A stretch of DNA of 64,000 bases from Rhodocollybia butyracea (taxonomy: Eukaryota; Basidiomycota; Agaricomycetes; Agaricales; Omphalotaceae), in assembly GCA_015501585.1 (NCBI GenBank), contig JADNRY010000010.1:310001-374000 (forward strand), read 5' to 3'. Positions within the stretch are counted from its first letter, which is position 1; the number at the start of each line of letters is the position of its first letter. Made by a program: the position numbers and the translations under genes. Positions 1 to 11,925 of this stretch are shown here, piece by piece. The notes under the pieces are model-generated. The model did not search any database. It had not been told where the DNA came from and saw only the letters and a program-made list of their open reading frames with translations.

Positions 1-2858
1 TTGGTCGACCTCCGAACGGTCCTGGGAGCACTTGCGTACTGATCATCAGGCTCTGGGTTTCACCTTCTTCAGGCTGCGTCAACTGACTCTCTACTCCCAA
101 GACGCGGGGAGGAAGCACGGTCCGAGGCAAGATTGAAGGAGGCAATTGCGGGTGGAGGGAACTGGGGGGAGGAGTCGCTCGAGATCGCGCAAGTTCTTTC
201 TTTTGAGGTCTAGCCTCGAGACCTAAGTCTGTGGGAACGGCGAACGGGTCATGCACAACATATTTTTCTGGGTCCCCTCCCACATCCCAATCTTCCAAAA
301 GCAGCCGAACACCAAGTGGGAAGTTGTCGTCTAGTTGCTCGTCCCTCGAATAGTAGTCATCACGCTTGTACATCGGTTGCAGATAGTGAAAGGGGATAAA
401 AGAAGTCGAAGCTCTGATTTCATCTGTGACCGGTGATTGAGAGAAGGGTATGGGTGAAAATATATCCTTGGCCAACGTGAGGTCGAGAGCAAGCTGCTCA
501 CGAGCTTTCTTTTGCCTTCTTAAGGCTTGTTGAGGTGTATCAGGATTAGGAGAAAGATCAAAATTACGAAGACGCTTTGCAATTTTAGTGACATCTCCCA
601 AAGTGGTTGCGTCAAAGTGTCCTATTATTGGAGCAATGTTGGAATGCCAGGATGCTCCATCTTTTAATTTTTCTATGGGTAGCTGGTCTTGCGACAATAT
701 TTGATATCCTCGTGTGGAGTTGAAGACGGTTTCGGTCAAAACATCAGCGCGAGAAGGGTGGTTGGGCTCATCGCCTGCGCGGAACAGAATGTCGTAACTA
801 TGGCCTTTTAAGTGCCTTTATCGAGGGATATAAAGTAGCAAACTGACGATGTTAACATCTGTTCCATTGGTGTCTCATCTGTTTGCCAAAAAAAGGGCAG
901 TTGTTCGAGTAAATCATCCACGGCTTCAGAAGCTTCTTCCTCCTGGGCATCAATGTCGTCAACACTAGGAAAAAGTTCTAAATGATGCTGTCAGTTACAC
1001 TCCATTATAAAAATAAACTGCTGAAGCTTACGTTCGTACGCAGGCCTCATATTCGTTTCACTTGATTCACGAGCTCCCAAAGGACCAATATCCGCAAGCA
1101 TCTCGTCTGACCTGGACATATCGATAGGCATTTGGATCGTACGAGAGTGAGAGGTGGCGTGATATTCCAGATCAGTACAGCAGATGCGTCCTCTCTCGGA
1201 GATTCTGAACATTTTGAGCTGGTCCTCTCGAATCACGAAAGCTTCACCTAGACACCTACTTTCCGGTGATTCGAATGAGAACGAATAAGGTGCATTGTCC
1301 ATATGCAATAGTTGGCCTGTCGAACGCGATACATCATATACTGTAACGAGGTTGTTTTTACGACTTGTCATGACAGAGTGGTGACCTGCAATATGTTAAA
1401 GGACACCAAATATCATGTTCTCAATCACTTACGGTTACCCAAATTCAAGGTGTGAACAGTTAAAGTTCGATCGTAGTTGCGTCGATGTTTGATTCCAAAT
1501 AATGGCCGTCCTGGAAACCTGCGATCTAACCATAGCACTCGCTCGGTGGACGCAAGGCAAATCAGATAATCTGAGCCAGAGTCTTCAATACAGGTCAGGC
1601 TTTCGGCATTGACGATATTAAAAAGATTCAAGGATACGTCGGGTTTCTGTTCTACGTTAGATTCGGCAAGATGGAAGTTTGAAATGCAACTAACTCTGAA
1701 ATCAAGCTCTTGAACAGCTTTGCCTGATGAAAGAAGACATCCGTTTTCACTATCTCCAGCCAGAGCCAACTGCCAAAATTTATCGCTACTGTCAGGGTCT
1801 GGGTTTCCAGAAAAAACGAGAGATCTGCTGAGGATTAGAAAATGAACATAGTCCATGAATCAGTACTAACGTTGCTCTGTTCTCGAGGTTGTGTCTATAG
1901 ACCATTCCTATATCGTTCGCAATGAGCATGTCAGACTGTCGCGAATGGAACTTGATATCGACGGGTGGACGTTGTCCTAGATCATCTCGAGTAACGACGG
2001 CCGACTCTGAGAAGGACAGATTTAAATCATCGGAGATATGAGCTTGTAGTATGTTGGTCGAGCCAAAAGTACGAGCAGCTAAAAAATTGTTTAATCTATC
2101 CGAGGACGCTAGTTGTAGTATGGGCGTCGAAAACGTCTTGACTGGCTTGACAGAGGGTTCAAGGACACAAGCTTTGTTTTCATGGTTGGTCAAGGGAGAT
2201 ATATCTGATTTGCAGAGTTAGCACACCCGCCAATCATCAAGTGGAAACCAAAATTACTCAGGTCACGACTAGTTTCACCCATAGGAAAGGCGAGGAACGT
2301 AGGTGCATCCTCTGTAGCGATATGGAACGGCTCCAATATGTTTTTGGACATTGGATCATATTTTTCCAACTCGCGAGTGACTAGTGCGTCTGCCGATAAT
2401 TCCTCTCTGACTAGCTCTGCGGCGATTTCAATGTCCGGGAAGTATGTTCGAAGAAAATTTGCCTGAATAGTATATTAGTATGCTGAAATATAGCAATGTA
2501 AGCCAGCATACGCCTTGCTCTGCACGATGTACAGTAGATGTCGAAGGGATAGCCAGTGCAGGCGGACGGCTTGGTTTGAATACCTCAACAGAGGACCCCG
2601 GTGTAAGCTTTAGATCTATTGAAGATGGAAAGGCAAAAGTACTAGAAATCATTTTGTTTCTGAATGCATACCTCTCAAAGCATGAAGCGGGGAGGTCCAT
2701 TCGAACTGAGATTTGTTATCGACCAGTGTAACGGCTTCCAAACGACCAGTCTCTAAGAAGGAAATGCCAGGAAGCGGAACCGTAACTTTTTCTTTACCCT
2801 TTCCTTTCCGCTTCGGTTTTGGGTCATGATTTTGGTTATCTTCAGGCCAAAATTCCAT
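1..2858 (-). CDS. RRN6/TAF1C-like RNA polymerase I initiation factor (partial, C-terminus off left edge)
   Basis: Multi-exon minus-strand gene starting at the ATG at 2858. The N-terminus is Lys-rich (KPKRKGKGKEK), and later exons carry ANFLRTYFPDIEIA and then LASTERVLWLDRRFPGRPLFGIKHRR near 1480-1560. The LWLDRR..GRPL...KHRR block is what I associate with Rrn6/TAF1C, the beta-propeller subunit of the Pol I core factor/SL1 that helps recruit Pol I to rDNA promoters in the nucleolus. After 990 the frame continues through short introns into a charged, Pro-rich region that is still open at position 1, so the C-terminus is missing. It shares a 126-bp divergent spacer with the uL3m gene. Family assignment rests on remembered motifs and is moderate; a generic WD-like protein is the alternative. 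Confidence 0.6.
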
Positions 2859-2984
2859 TCCATTGGATGTTAAAAGTTCAGATGCAGATGATGATGGTCG
2901 AAAAAAACGGCTGCCCGGTCCGTGTACAAGTAAACCTTAGCTAACTTATGTACATTGTAAAAACAGACTTTCTTCCTCGAACCA
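2859..2984. promoter_or_regulatory. Divergent promoter, RRN6-like / uL3m
   Basis: 126 bp separate the two opposing start codons, so both promoters must lie here or overlap the genes. No clear TATA box was seen. Confidence 0.5.
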
Positions 2985-4151
2985 ATGCTCAGACTATGGA
3001 CATTAAAGCAAAAACCAACTCCAAATTTGCTTTTGAAATGTCTTCATAGTTCTTCCAGTGTCAATGCTTCTCCTGCCACGTCCTCCAAGTCATCCGACGC
3101 GACTCAAAAATTACCGCCTACAAAATGGACACCAGAATCAATACGGACTGGGCTTATTGCACGTAAAAGAGGAATGACTGCGTTGTGGAATGATCAGGGT
3201 GCTCGAGTACCGGTAACGGTGCTTCAGGTATGTTCTAAATTTGCTTGAAAGAAACACCCGTTATAATCCAACTCCAGCTTGAAAATTGTCAAGTGACTGC
3301 AAATATTGTTACAGTCCGGCAGGACAAGTCGGAATATCATGCAGTGCAGGTGGCTGCTTCAGATAAACCATATAAAACAACGACAAGGCAAATGCAAGGC
3401 CATTTTCGAAAAGCACACGTCCACCCAAAGCGTGTCGTCAGGGAGTTTCCTGTGACTTCTAACGCGCATGTCCCAGTTGGTAAGTTGAGTTCCTTGCGTC
3501 TTGCTTAACTTATACCAGTGCAGGAACCACGTTATCCGCAATACACTTTGTACCAGGGCAGTATGTCGATGTAATTGCCAAATCGTACGTCGGCCTTACC
3601 CATGTCTGCTCATTGTCGGTAATTCATTGAATCCTTCAGAATCGGTAAAGGCTTCCAGGGAGGAATGAAACGTTGGGGTTTCAAGGGTCTTCGAGCCAGT
3701 CATGGTGTCTCCGTTTCACATCGTTCCTCTGGTTCAACCGGTGCACATCAGGTGTGTATGCAGAGTGCGGCTACATGTAAGTCTGGACTTACAATCACCT
3801 TGTCAGGATCCTGGAAGAATCTGGCCTGGTAAAAAGATGTCCGCTCGTATGGGTGGTCAGCGGATAACAACCCAAAATCTTGCCGTCGTCCGAGTCGATA
3901 CCGCGCTGAACCTCATATACTTGCGAGGAGCTGTACCAGGTGTAGATGATGCTCAGGTCATGGTCCGCGATGCCAAGAAGATTGTTGCGGTGGGTCGTCA
4001 TAAACAGGCCCAAGGATTGTATGAAAATGTGCTACCCAAAGGAGTTGATGATCTGCCGTTTCCAGCAGGAACGCTAGAGATGGCGAAGACACTACCATCA
4101 GTTATAGAGGCACCTGCATATAGACGAAGTCCATTTGTACCTCAAGAATAA
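2985..4151 (+). CDS. MRPL9: Mitochondrial large-subunit ribosomal protein uL3m
   Basis: Five exons: the first is 2985-3227, the second starts at 3278 (VTVLQ joined to [11 protein letters not shown]), and the last begins after TGAHQ with [19 protein letters not shown] and ends at 4151. [15 protein letters not shown] followed by [15 protein letters not shown] and [11 protein letters not shown] is the diagnostic uL3 core, which reaches toward the peptidyl-transferase centre. The N-terminus ([18 protein letters not shown], then HSSSS) is basic and Ser-rich, as in a mitochondrial targeting sequence, so this is the mitochondrial rather than the cytosolic L3. Introns are 45-60 bp. Divergent from the RRN6-like gene, consistent with a shared housekeeping promoter. 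The symbol is the yeast name. Confidence 0.92.
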
Positions 4152-4820
4152 ATGCGCTCCATCCAGTCATGTTCATATAATCATATCCAAATCGCGAGGA
4201 AGAGTATTACAAGAAGTTGTCTAATATCGGGAGGTCATGAAGGAGCACTACTGTACTTGGTGTGACAGGTTTCGAGCTGAAAATGGTTGCTTAGGTTGTG
4301 GTTAGGAGCTTAACCGTGGCTAGATATGTGCCCAGACAAAATTGATAACTGTTTGTATTGGGAGGGTAGCGGGCAAGCCGCAAGCCGAGAAGTACAGCTA
4401 GATATTTAACGTGGTTACATATGTCCTGCCTAGAAATCATCGTATGAATTTGCGACACAAGTAACTGATCGTCTTGAATGTTGAAGACTTTTATGAAAGA
4501 TAAATGAATAAATTATCAAGCAATAATCGTTACAAGCACAGATATAAAAACTGGTATATAAAAGTGGCTCAACATGCGAATAGAACAAAGTAGATTCTGA
4601 AAGATAAAATCAGTTTACGATTGGCCACAAGTGTCAAAATGGAGACTTACAGTCTTGTGCATGGAGGTTGTGGGGTATAAATATATTGTCGCAACCCACA
4701 GAGGTGATGTCCTCATTAGTTCGTGGAGCGTTGGGTGATAAGCTCTTCGCCACTGCTTAACGAATCGACCATCGATCAGAGCCCCCACGTTGACCTTGAC
4801 CCCTTCCGACTGACCCCTGC
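4152..4820. other. Convergent intergenic region
   Basis: Lies between the 3' ends of uL3m (plus) and the small membrane protein (minus). AT-rich in the middle (4490-4570). No gene, RNA or repeat was recognised. The 4615-4824 minus reading frame is an alternative readthrough of the neighbouring gene's last exon in another phase. Confidence 0.4.
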
Positions 4821-5493
4821 TCATGCCTTGCCGACAATCTTTTTCGTCATCTGAACGCTTTTCTTCGATAACGAAACGACCTTGTTCACAGTCTTTCGAG
4901 AAGAGTTTTTGGACGCGGGAATTATGTGCGCTGTCATTCTGGATGTAGGTTCGACAATATTGTGTTGCAAGGATTGAGTGACAATATGCGAGGATGTCGA
5001 AAGTCGACGAGAGATAGGCCTTATCGGGTGGGCGAGAGTATTGGAATGGGGGAGAGTGAAGGTAGGGTGGAAGAAAGAGACACTAGCCCGACGAATTTTA
5101 GGTCGATCAGCTACTTGGAAGTTAGGATCAATGTGCACTCTGGAGAATATAATTCAACTCACCCTCGGCGTCCTTGATGGACATATCGGATGCTTCAGTC
5201 TCGTCTACCAATGTAGAGGTAGTGGATTCGATACTGGTGTTCGAACTGACTGAGCTTACTGAGTCACGACGAGGTCGGTCTGTGCCACAGGAAACGCGGA
5301 TAAGCTTTCTATGGGGCATCGGCGGGGCAGCACCAGGCTGGACTGCGATTACGATGGTCGAGAAGAGACTCTGGAGATAAGGATATGAGCCAATAGGGAT
5401 AAAAGAATAAATGGATAAGCTTACCACGATGAACGCAGCGTTCACGTAAATGTAGCACCATACACGAACGAAGAAAGTGATTGAAGAAGACAT
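4821..5493 (-). CDS. Small predicted membrane protein, unknown function
   Basis: I do not recognise the family. Three exons fit. Exon 1 starts at the ATG at 5493 and ends FIV before GTAAGC. Exon 2 resumes SLFSTIVIAVQPGAAPP. Exon 3 follows an intron ending GACAG near 4933 and gives AHIIPASKNSSRKTVNK...KKIVGKA, with the stop at 4821. The joined N-terminus is a hydrophobic stretch of about 35 residues (signal anchor or TM), followed by a Ser/Thr-rich acidic middle (DSVSSVSSNTSIESTTS) and a strongly basic tail. A TATATAAG box lies about 70 bp ahead of the ATG, which supports a real promoter. Acceptor choice for exon 3 is uncertain; another phase would give a longer tail ending at 4615. Confidence 0.5.
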
Positions 5494-5560
5494 GTTGTGG
5501 TGAGTTGTGGTGTTGGTAAAAGAACAAGAAGTATTATGGAAAGTTTATCGTTTCTTGCGG

Positions 5561-5572
5561 GGCTTATATAGG
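5561..5572 (-). promoter_or_regulatory. TATA box for the 5493 gene
   Basis: The minus strand reads CCTATATAAGCC about 70 bp upstream of the ATG at 5493. Seen directly; the role is inferred from spacing. Confidence 0.55.
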
Positions 5573-5901
5573 GAAACCATATGAGACGGGGGCTAGTAAA
5601 GGAGGTATGGATTTGCGTCCGTCCCGTGCGTCCAACGATGGTTTTTGCGGAAACAAATAGAAGTACACATCCAATCACTTTGTACGGTGTGAGTGTAGAG
5701 TTTGATTTCTGCAGATTTGAACGACGTTGAAGGTTAATGCTGAACGTTGAGTGAGGCTGAAGAAATGCTAGTGAAAAACTCGAAGAGTCTTGCAGAGAGC
5801 GAAAAGGTTGAAGAGATGGAGGAAGCGCGCGCGGTATCTGAGACTGTCAAGGTCGAACTATACCTGAGGCAGTTCCCTTAGAGTCTAAGGGGTTGTACGC
5901 C

Positions 5902-5921
5902 GAAACCTCGTACGAGGTTTC
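5902..5921. promoter_or_regulatory. 20-bp perfect palindrome in a divergent promoter
   Basis: GAAACCTCGTACGAGGTTTC is its own reverse complement. It lies in the 616-bp space between the divergent genes starting at 5493 (minus) and 6110 (plus). The form suits a dimeric regulator site, but no factor can be named. Otherwise the space holds no gene. Confidence 0.4.
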
Positions 5922-6109
5922 TCGCATAAGCCGCATTAAGAGGTTGACCGGTTGCGGCTAAGACTTTGGAATGCTCAGCGGCGTGCTACGTCATCATGAC
6001 ATAATAATAAACAAAACGCGAAAACAAGCGCCCAGATCATGTGACTTGAGTCTGCGAGATAAGCGCTCGAAACACAGTGACTTCGGGTCCGTCATGGCGG
6101 CTTGAAGAA

Positions 6110-7193
6110 ATGCAGTCAGCAGTTAACGATCGGCTTCACATTCTGAGGTTCGTCAACATCCCTGGTGCTTCCACCGAGAGCCAACTTTTGTCGTACTAGA
6201 GGTGAACAATTTCGACATAGTCGCAATATCGGACGTTCTCAGCGCACCTCAGCTTCATTAAATACAACAGACTCTGCGCGCTTTCTCAATCTTGATTATT
6301 CGTCTTCAGAAACTCTCGCTGCATCCGTAGTAGTAGCTGAACCAAGCTCTAGTGATTCCTCTACAAAATATGGTGGATGTTCAGGCCCTCCTCCTCCAAA
6401 AAGCTGGCAACTGACATCCAAGACAGAGGAAAGCACTCTTTCTTCAGCCTCCTGGCGAGCAGAGGCGCTATCACTCATATTCCAACATCGACCTTCGTCT
6501 CAAACATTCATCCGAGAGACCAATCATACTCCCTCCCTCGTCCAGCTTTGCTTCAGTAGATTGCTCTCAGAGTGTTCTACTACAGAATTCATCCAAGATG
6601 TAGTTCCTTGTCTTCCAACACATCTACGCTTGGAGATCATCCGTTATACTGCCATACACTGCCCATTGTCCAACCTTAGACTTCGACCCATGCTGGGTTT
6701 TGATGGTCATGTGGATGGAGAACTTCTCGTTGTTGGTCCTTTTGCATCCCTTCGTGCTGACCATTTTCTACAGGCCACGGCTTCAGAGGCCCTTATAACC
6801 GATCCGCAGCACGTATCAACTAAAGATTGGGATGTAGAGGATCGGACTCCAAATCCTCTGCAAAGCTTGATTGTCCTTTCCAGCCGTTTGGCAATGTCGA
6901 CAGTCCTGTCTCTCCCAATAACACTCACCCATCTGGCCCTAATCAATCTTGACAAGCCGATATCGTTACATAGATTGCCTGCCCAGTGTCCTTTACTTGT
7001 CGTTCTCGATCTTTCCTTTAACACCTGGCTCGCGCATATGTCAATTGAGACCGTGAAAAATATTGAAAGGATTGACTGGGAGCGCTGGGCTCAGCTTCGC
7101 ATTTTGGGATGGAGAGATTGTACTATTCCGGATGGAATGCTAACTAATTTAAACAAAAGGAGATGGGATGATATAGAGCTTATGCTTGTGTAG
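6110..7193 (+). CDS. Leu-rich protein of unknown function
   Basis: Exon 1 is 6110-6147 (MQSAVNDRLHIL), then a 52-bp intron (6148-6199), then exon 2 from 6200 to the stop at 7193; the joined codon AGA keeps the frame (ILR-GEQFRHSR). The continuous reading frame on its own begins with GTG, so the spliced ATG is preferred. The N-terminal third is Ser/Pro-rich; the rest is helical and Leu-rich, with LRR-like steps: LTHLALINLDKPISLHRL, LLVVLDLSFNTWL and LRILGWRDCTI. This resembles the LRR halves of basidiomycete F-box/LRR proteins, but no F-box is visible. No function is assigned. It converges on the LisH-CTLH gene with only about 60 bp between stops. Confidence 0.6.
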
Positions 7194-7252
7194 TAGTAAA
7201 CAATGCAGTGAGTGATAAATATATGCAAATGAGGGAACACATGCGAATAAAA

Positions 7253-8408
7253 TTAGGTCGTGTTCGTGACAAAAGCGTGAAAATCAAACGGAGGTATCTG
7301 CGTAGCTCAGCTTTAGAGGGATCAGAGAACGGGACTACAATTCTTACCTCTTGCACTTCCTGTTTTTCCTTGGGTATTGGAGTAGATTTGGTGGATGCAG
7401 GAGGGTTGACCATGCCGGATGGAAGACTGTGGAGCATCCCTAAGATGGTAGATGTGTATCTGGCGTACAACTCCAGGTATGAGATCACTGGTCGTTTCGC
7501 ATGATCTGAGGGAATAAGATGAAAGAAGTTTTAACATTAGACCACGACTCACAAAGGATAGCATGATCAATTTGGTCAGCCACAGCCTCCCTTCTATCTT
7601 GGCTCAAATATTCCGAGACAGGGCTATCTTCGGGCACACGATATGCGAGTAGGCCGAGAACGCATTCCAGCTCCTTCATATAGCGTGAAATATCCTCTTT
7701 AGACGGAAGCATCTGCACTAGAGCGTGGAGTTTCCGAGCACTCTTGAGCAGTGCTTCAGCTGCTTGGTGATCAATCGTGTCGTGGCCTGAATGAGGGAGT
7801 TTGGAAGTATGTACAGACTCGTCGTCGACGGCCTCCAACGGTCTCGTTCGGCAAGCTTCTACGAAAGCCTGGATCCGGAGGTTCAAAACAAGATGTGCAG
7901 GATAGACACTGTTCGGAGCCACATAATCCATGTTGCTAGAGGTTATAAGCGTCTCCTCAAACCGCAGAGGAGTTGATAGTGAAAGGACACCAGGAAAGTA
8001 CTTGTTGAGTAGATCCGTGGCTTCGCTTATACGTCCGCACAGCAATTCAGACCGAATTTCTGAAATGCTACATTAAAAACTCTTTGTGAGCAGCAAATTT
8101 AGTCTGGCTTACGCTTTCGCAGCTCGGCTTGCTTCAAAGTTGATTCCAGCAACTCTGAAGAGCTTGGACTCAACCCGGACGCTTCAGGTGGTTCCATAGC
8201 CTCATCGCCGTCGATATTGATATGGCGAACAGCACTATCGCGTATAAACGCTCTGGCGGAATTAGTGTAACCACTGTGAGCAAGATATTCTAAAACCAAT
8301 GACCGCTGATCATATTGTTGTCAGAACACTGCAAGGGTGGCTAGAATGTCTACTTACCAGTTGAACAGGTGTTGCCTGGAGCTCGGCGAGCTCTGGTCGT
8401 GAGGACAT
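7253..8408 (-). CDS. LisH-CTLH-CRA protein (RanBPM/GID-complex type)
   Basis: Starts at the ATG at 8408 (MSSRPELAELQATPVQ). A LisH motif follows (LVLEYLAHSGYTNSARAFIRDS), then a linker and a CTLH region (EIRSELLCGRISEATDLLNKYFPG). The CRA-like helical C-terminus includes LRIQAFVEACRTRPLE, ALLKSARKLHALVQML and ELECVLGLLAYRVPEDSP. I place the last splice after QEVQE, resuming IPPFDFHAFVTNTT, with the stop at 7253. Proteins of this order are scaffolds of the GID/CTLH E3 ubiquitin ligase. The LisH sequence looks more like RanBPM/Gid1 than Gid8, yet no SPRY domain precedes it in the available upstream space. Confidence 0.75.
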
Positions 8409-8978
8409 GAAGGTTGAATCAAGCGCCCGAGATGCCGTAATCTTGCCGCAATTCCACTTGATCCTCACAGTGGCCTGGGTTCTAGTTTCTTAATCAAGTT
8501 AAGAACTGCTAGTCGACTCTATTTTCTTAAAGGTATTATTCGACGTACTGAATATGATACTGACATGGCCTTGATACATTAATTTCTGTATGATAGGCTA
8601 TATCGTGCAGTGCTGTTTCCTAACGCTGCTCTTCTCGGAGCCGGCCGCGCGCGCGGGATAGTCACCACGAAATCTGAAATTCGCAAGTATAAGTAATTGC
8701 CTCAATGAGCACTCGTTGAGAGGTACAAGAACAGTTTAGTTTGCTACCTCACTGTAACTTATCGACTCGGATAAACGCTGATCCGCCACTAAACCATCTT
8801 AAAACCAGGGTTGTGTGGTCTTGTGGTGTTGCCGCCTCAAAATCGTCCTCATGTCCTCGCTTGGTTGCTTGGCTAAAAGGATTGACCCTTTTTTAACCAT
8901 CTTCATTCAGGGCGGCCAGGGGCTGGACCTCCGGTATTTAAAGCCACAACGCCAGCTTCATGATATCTCAGTGCGCCA
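8409..8978. other. Divergent intergenic region
   Basis: Between the LisH-CTLH gene (minus) and the first O-methyltransferase (plus). Contains an alternating CG run at about 8644-8656 and several short AT tracts. No gene was seen. Confidence 0.4.
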
Positions 8979-10943
8979 ATGGCTCCTTCCCTTCGTAGCC
9001 TTTTCACTGCTAAAAAACCTAGTAATACCATCCCCAGTACTCCAAAGGCTTCGCCCCTTCGCAGCCTTTTGGCCATCATCCAGAAATCCGTCGATGACAT
9101 CGAGAACGCATTCGAACAACGTGGCTTCGATTTTCCATCGATAGACGACCCACCGAGCGAACGCGATGCTCTTCGGTTGGACCCCAGTGTCCAAGCTGCG
9201 ACCGCCTTGCTGACTTCCGCTGCTTACCAGGTATCTATGAACTCGAGTCCCACATGTGGATGGCGGGAACTAACAATATAACCTTCCCATGTTTAGCTCA
9301 TCGCCAATGCCCAACTTCCCCAGGCCCATATCTTCAACACGCTCTTCGGCGTAAGCTACCCTCTAATATTCAATCCTGTGTACATGACGAGTCCGATAGT
9401 ATTACCTACCTTCCTCCCTCCGAGCGGCTATGGAGACCAATGTGGTGGAGATTTTGCGTGAAGCAGGACCCAAAGTGAATTATTGTCCCCTTGTTACATT
9501 GGTAAATTAACTTGAGCCTCATAGGGCATGCATGTGACTGAGATAGCAAAAAAAGCGGAAGTTGATCCCAAGAAACTTTGTAGGGATCTGCTGTATATTT
9601 ATTTTTTTGTCACTGACCTTTCTGTACTTTCTAGCCAGCGTTCTGTGCTATCTGGCGACACATCACATCTTCCGCGAGATTGAACCAGATGTTTACGTGA
9701 ACAATCGCCTTTCTTCCGTCTGGGATACCGGAAAGTCACTCGAAGAAATAAAATCGAAGCAAGTGTTTGCTTCCTTCAACACGAGGTTCTCTACCCCTAA
9801 CAGCCCCCAGCCCCCCAGCAAAGTTCGATGGCACAAACGGTGTTGCAGCTTTGATTGGCCACTGGTTTGTGTGCATTGTTACTGCAATCAGTGTTAGCGC
9901 TCATTTGACCATTGAATAGTGGAGACGAAGACTACAAGGGAGCAGGACAGATCGCAGACCACATGATGGCTCCCGATACCGCGTTTGAAGACACTCCGGA
10001 ACGTTCCCCCCTAATGCTTGCGATTGGTTATGACAAAGGAATGTGGTCCTGGTTCGAAGAACTTTCAAATGAGATGCGCCTACGTCGGTTTGGAATTGCA
10101 ATGAACGGCGTAAACAGCCTGCAACCTCCTGATGCTATCCTTAAGGGTTGGTCCAGTGTCGGTTTATGGTCAGATCCCTGTGCTAATTTCGACTCAGGCT
10201 TTGATTGGGGTTCCTTACCGAAAGGAAGTCTCATCGTTGATGTCGGCGGCGGGATCGGCGTTTCCTCTATCAGTATAATCAAAGCCTTCGACCATCTTAA
10301 ATGTGTTATACAAGACCGACCAAAGGTTCTCGAGCTCGGTACACAGGTGCGTTTTGCTTTGTTTACTGGAGCCATTGAAATTGGGCTAAAAGTTAGAGCA
10401 GCACTGTAAAGAATTACTTCCGGATGCATTGAGCTCTGGGAAAATAGAATATCAAGGTGCGGCCTTGAATCACATCAAATCCCCAAGTCTGACACGCACT
10501 CAGAACACGATTTTTTCGATGAACAACCTCATATCTCTGCGAGCGTGTTCCTACTAAAACAAATCACTCACGACTGGTCTGACCGCTACGTCTCCCGTAT
10601 TCTTCGTCGCCTTCGTGATGCTGCGGCCCCGACAACGACACTTGTCCTCGTTGACACTGTCGTCACTCACCCCTGTCTCTCCCCACCCTCCACTGTACCA
10701 GGAGCTAACCTTCCTCCGCCGCCGGCTCCATTACTCCCCAACTTAGGTGTCGCTAACGCCTCTACTCATTTTGCGGACTTATCGATGTTTGTTCACTTCA
10801 ATGCCCAAGAAAGGACGTTGAACCACTTTGTTGAACTCCTTGCTAACACAGGATGGGAGGTGATTCGAGTACACAGAGCTGATGATTCTGGAGGGTATCT
10901 TTCACAGATCGTTGCAACACCGATCCCAGTTCCAAGTCAATAG
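8979..10943 (+). CDS. O-methyltransferase, COMT-like, copy 1
   Basis: About eight short exons. The N-terminal dimerisation/winged-helix part reads SLRSLLAIIQKSVDDIE, AALLTSAAYQ-LIANAQ, YYLPSSLRAAMETNVVEILREAGPK-GMHVTEIAKKAEVDPKKL and YLATHHIFREIEPDVYVNNR. The catalytic domain has SAM motif I VDVGGGIGVSS and LLKQITHDWSD with the expected general-base His, ending at 10943. Such enzymes methylate hydroxyls of small aromatic or polyketide products; the substrate cannot be told. One intron (from 9759) has a GC donor where copy 2 has GT. Copy 2 lies 1 kb downstream in the same orientation with the same exon plan, so they are tandem duplicates. No polyketide or peptide synthetase is nearby. Confidence 0.85.
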
Positions 10944-11925
10944 ATCCTACTCCCGTCCCCTTGAACCTAGCGGTGCTTGAATAGACCATTCAATCGATTC
11001 CTTTGTTGATTTAAATGCTTAGTACAAATGTTCTTTCTGTATATGTATTATCTATGATCTTCCATTGTGGAAAGGTTGATGATGAGGGTGTTACATACCT
11101 CAAGCTCGGCAAGCTCGAAGTCTGAAGGAGATATGTTCCACTAAGAAGGTTACTTGGTTACTACAACCTGTGAGTTGCAATTGAGTTGCTTGTGTGTATG
11201 ATTCGCTGGCTGCATGGCCCTGGGAGTTAATGTTGTGCTGGAAGAAAAACTGAAACGAGATGAACAGCGAAGATTGCGGGTATAGGCTTATACACAGAAG
11301 AACTCTTCGGTATTTCATATCTTTTCCTTTGTTCACGATACAGGATATTACCCGGATTCCTCAGTCAGCAACATGAAGTATTGCTTCGGGACGTCTCCGA
11401 GACCCCGATGGCCAAGTGGAAGGTGCCATTAAAGTCTGAGAAGTGCCTTTGCACTACCTACTACAATGAGACGCCCGGAATCAATGTGATATGGTTTTAT
11501 CTGACAGCCGGTGGAATTCGACATTATTTCGATTGTATATTGGCTTGGTCGGGTGCCAGGTTCTTTTGCTACGCATCTTCACCGGCGGATCAGGTAGGTA
11601 CGGTTGACCGACACGACGAACCGGAGTCTACACAGATGGATAAAGAGCCAGATAATAGCCGGCCAATGATAGTGTTGTATTCTGAACTGCCTGTTCGCCT
11701 TCATATCTACATTACTGTGGCGAAATGGCTGTCTATAGGCTCCAGAGCGCATGACCATGATACAAAGGTCATACAGCTAAGTTGCGCCATAACTATGTAC
11801 CGCCGGGAGAAGCTGCATATACATGGATAAGACCCAGGTTGACTATAACAATTTTATTTAAAAGCATATCTGCAGTACAGCTAGATCAAGTTACTGCCAG
11901 AAATCCTAACGATCCAGTGTAACAA
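10944..11925. other. Intergenic region between tandem O-methyltransferases
   Basis: No recognisable gene. A 149-codon frame at 11381-11830 begins with TTG, matches no family I know and is probably chance. The copy 2 promoter must lie near the right end. Confidence 0.35.

Noticed and set aside
4615..4824. Extension of the small membrane protein to 4615
   Set aside because: Needs a phase that conflicts with the exon 2 donor; the basic-tail phase ending at 4821 fits the splice.
8640..8660. Alternating CG run as a regulatory Z-DNA site
   Set aside because: Too short and unsupported to call.
11381..11830. 149-codon frame between the two O-methyltransferases
   Set aside because: Begins with TTG, has no recognisable domain and no promoter or splice signals that would support it.
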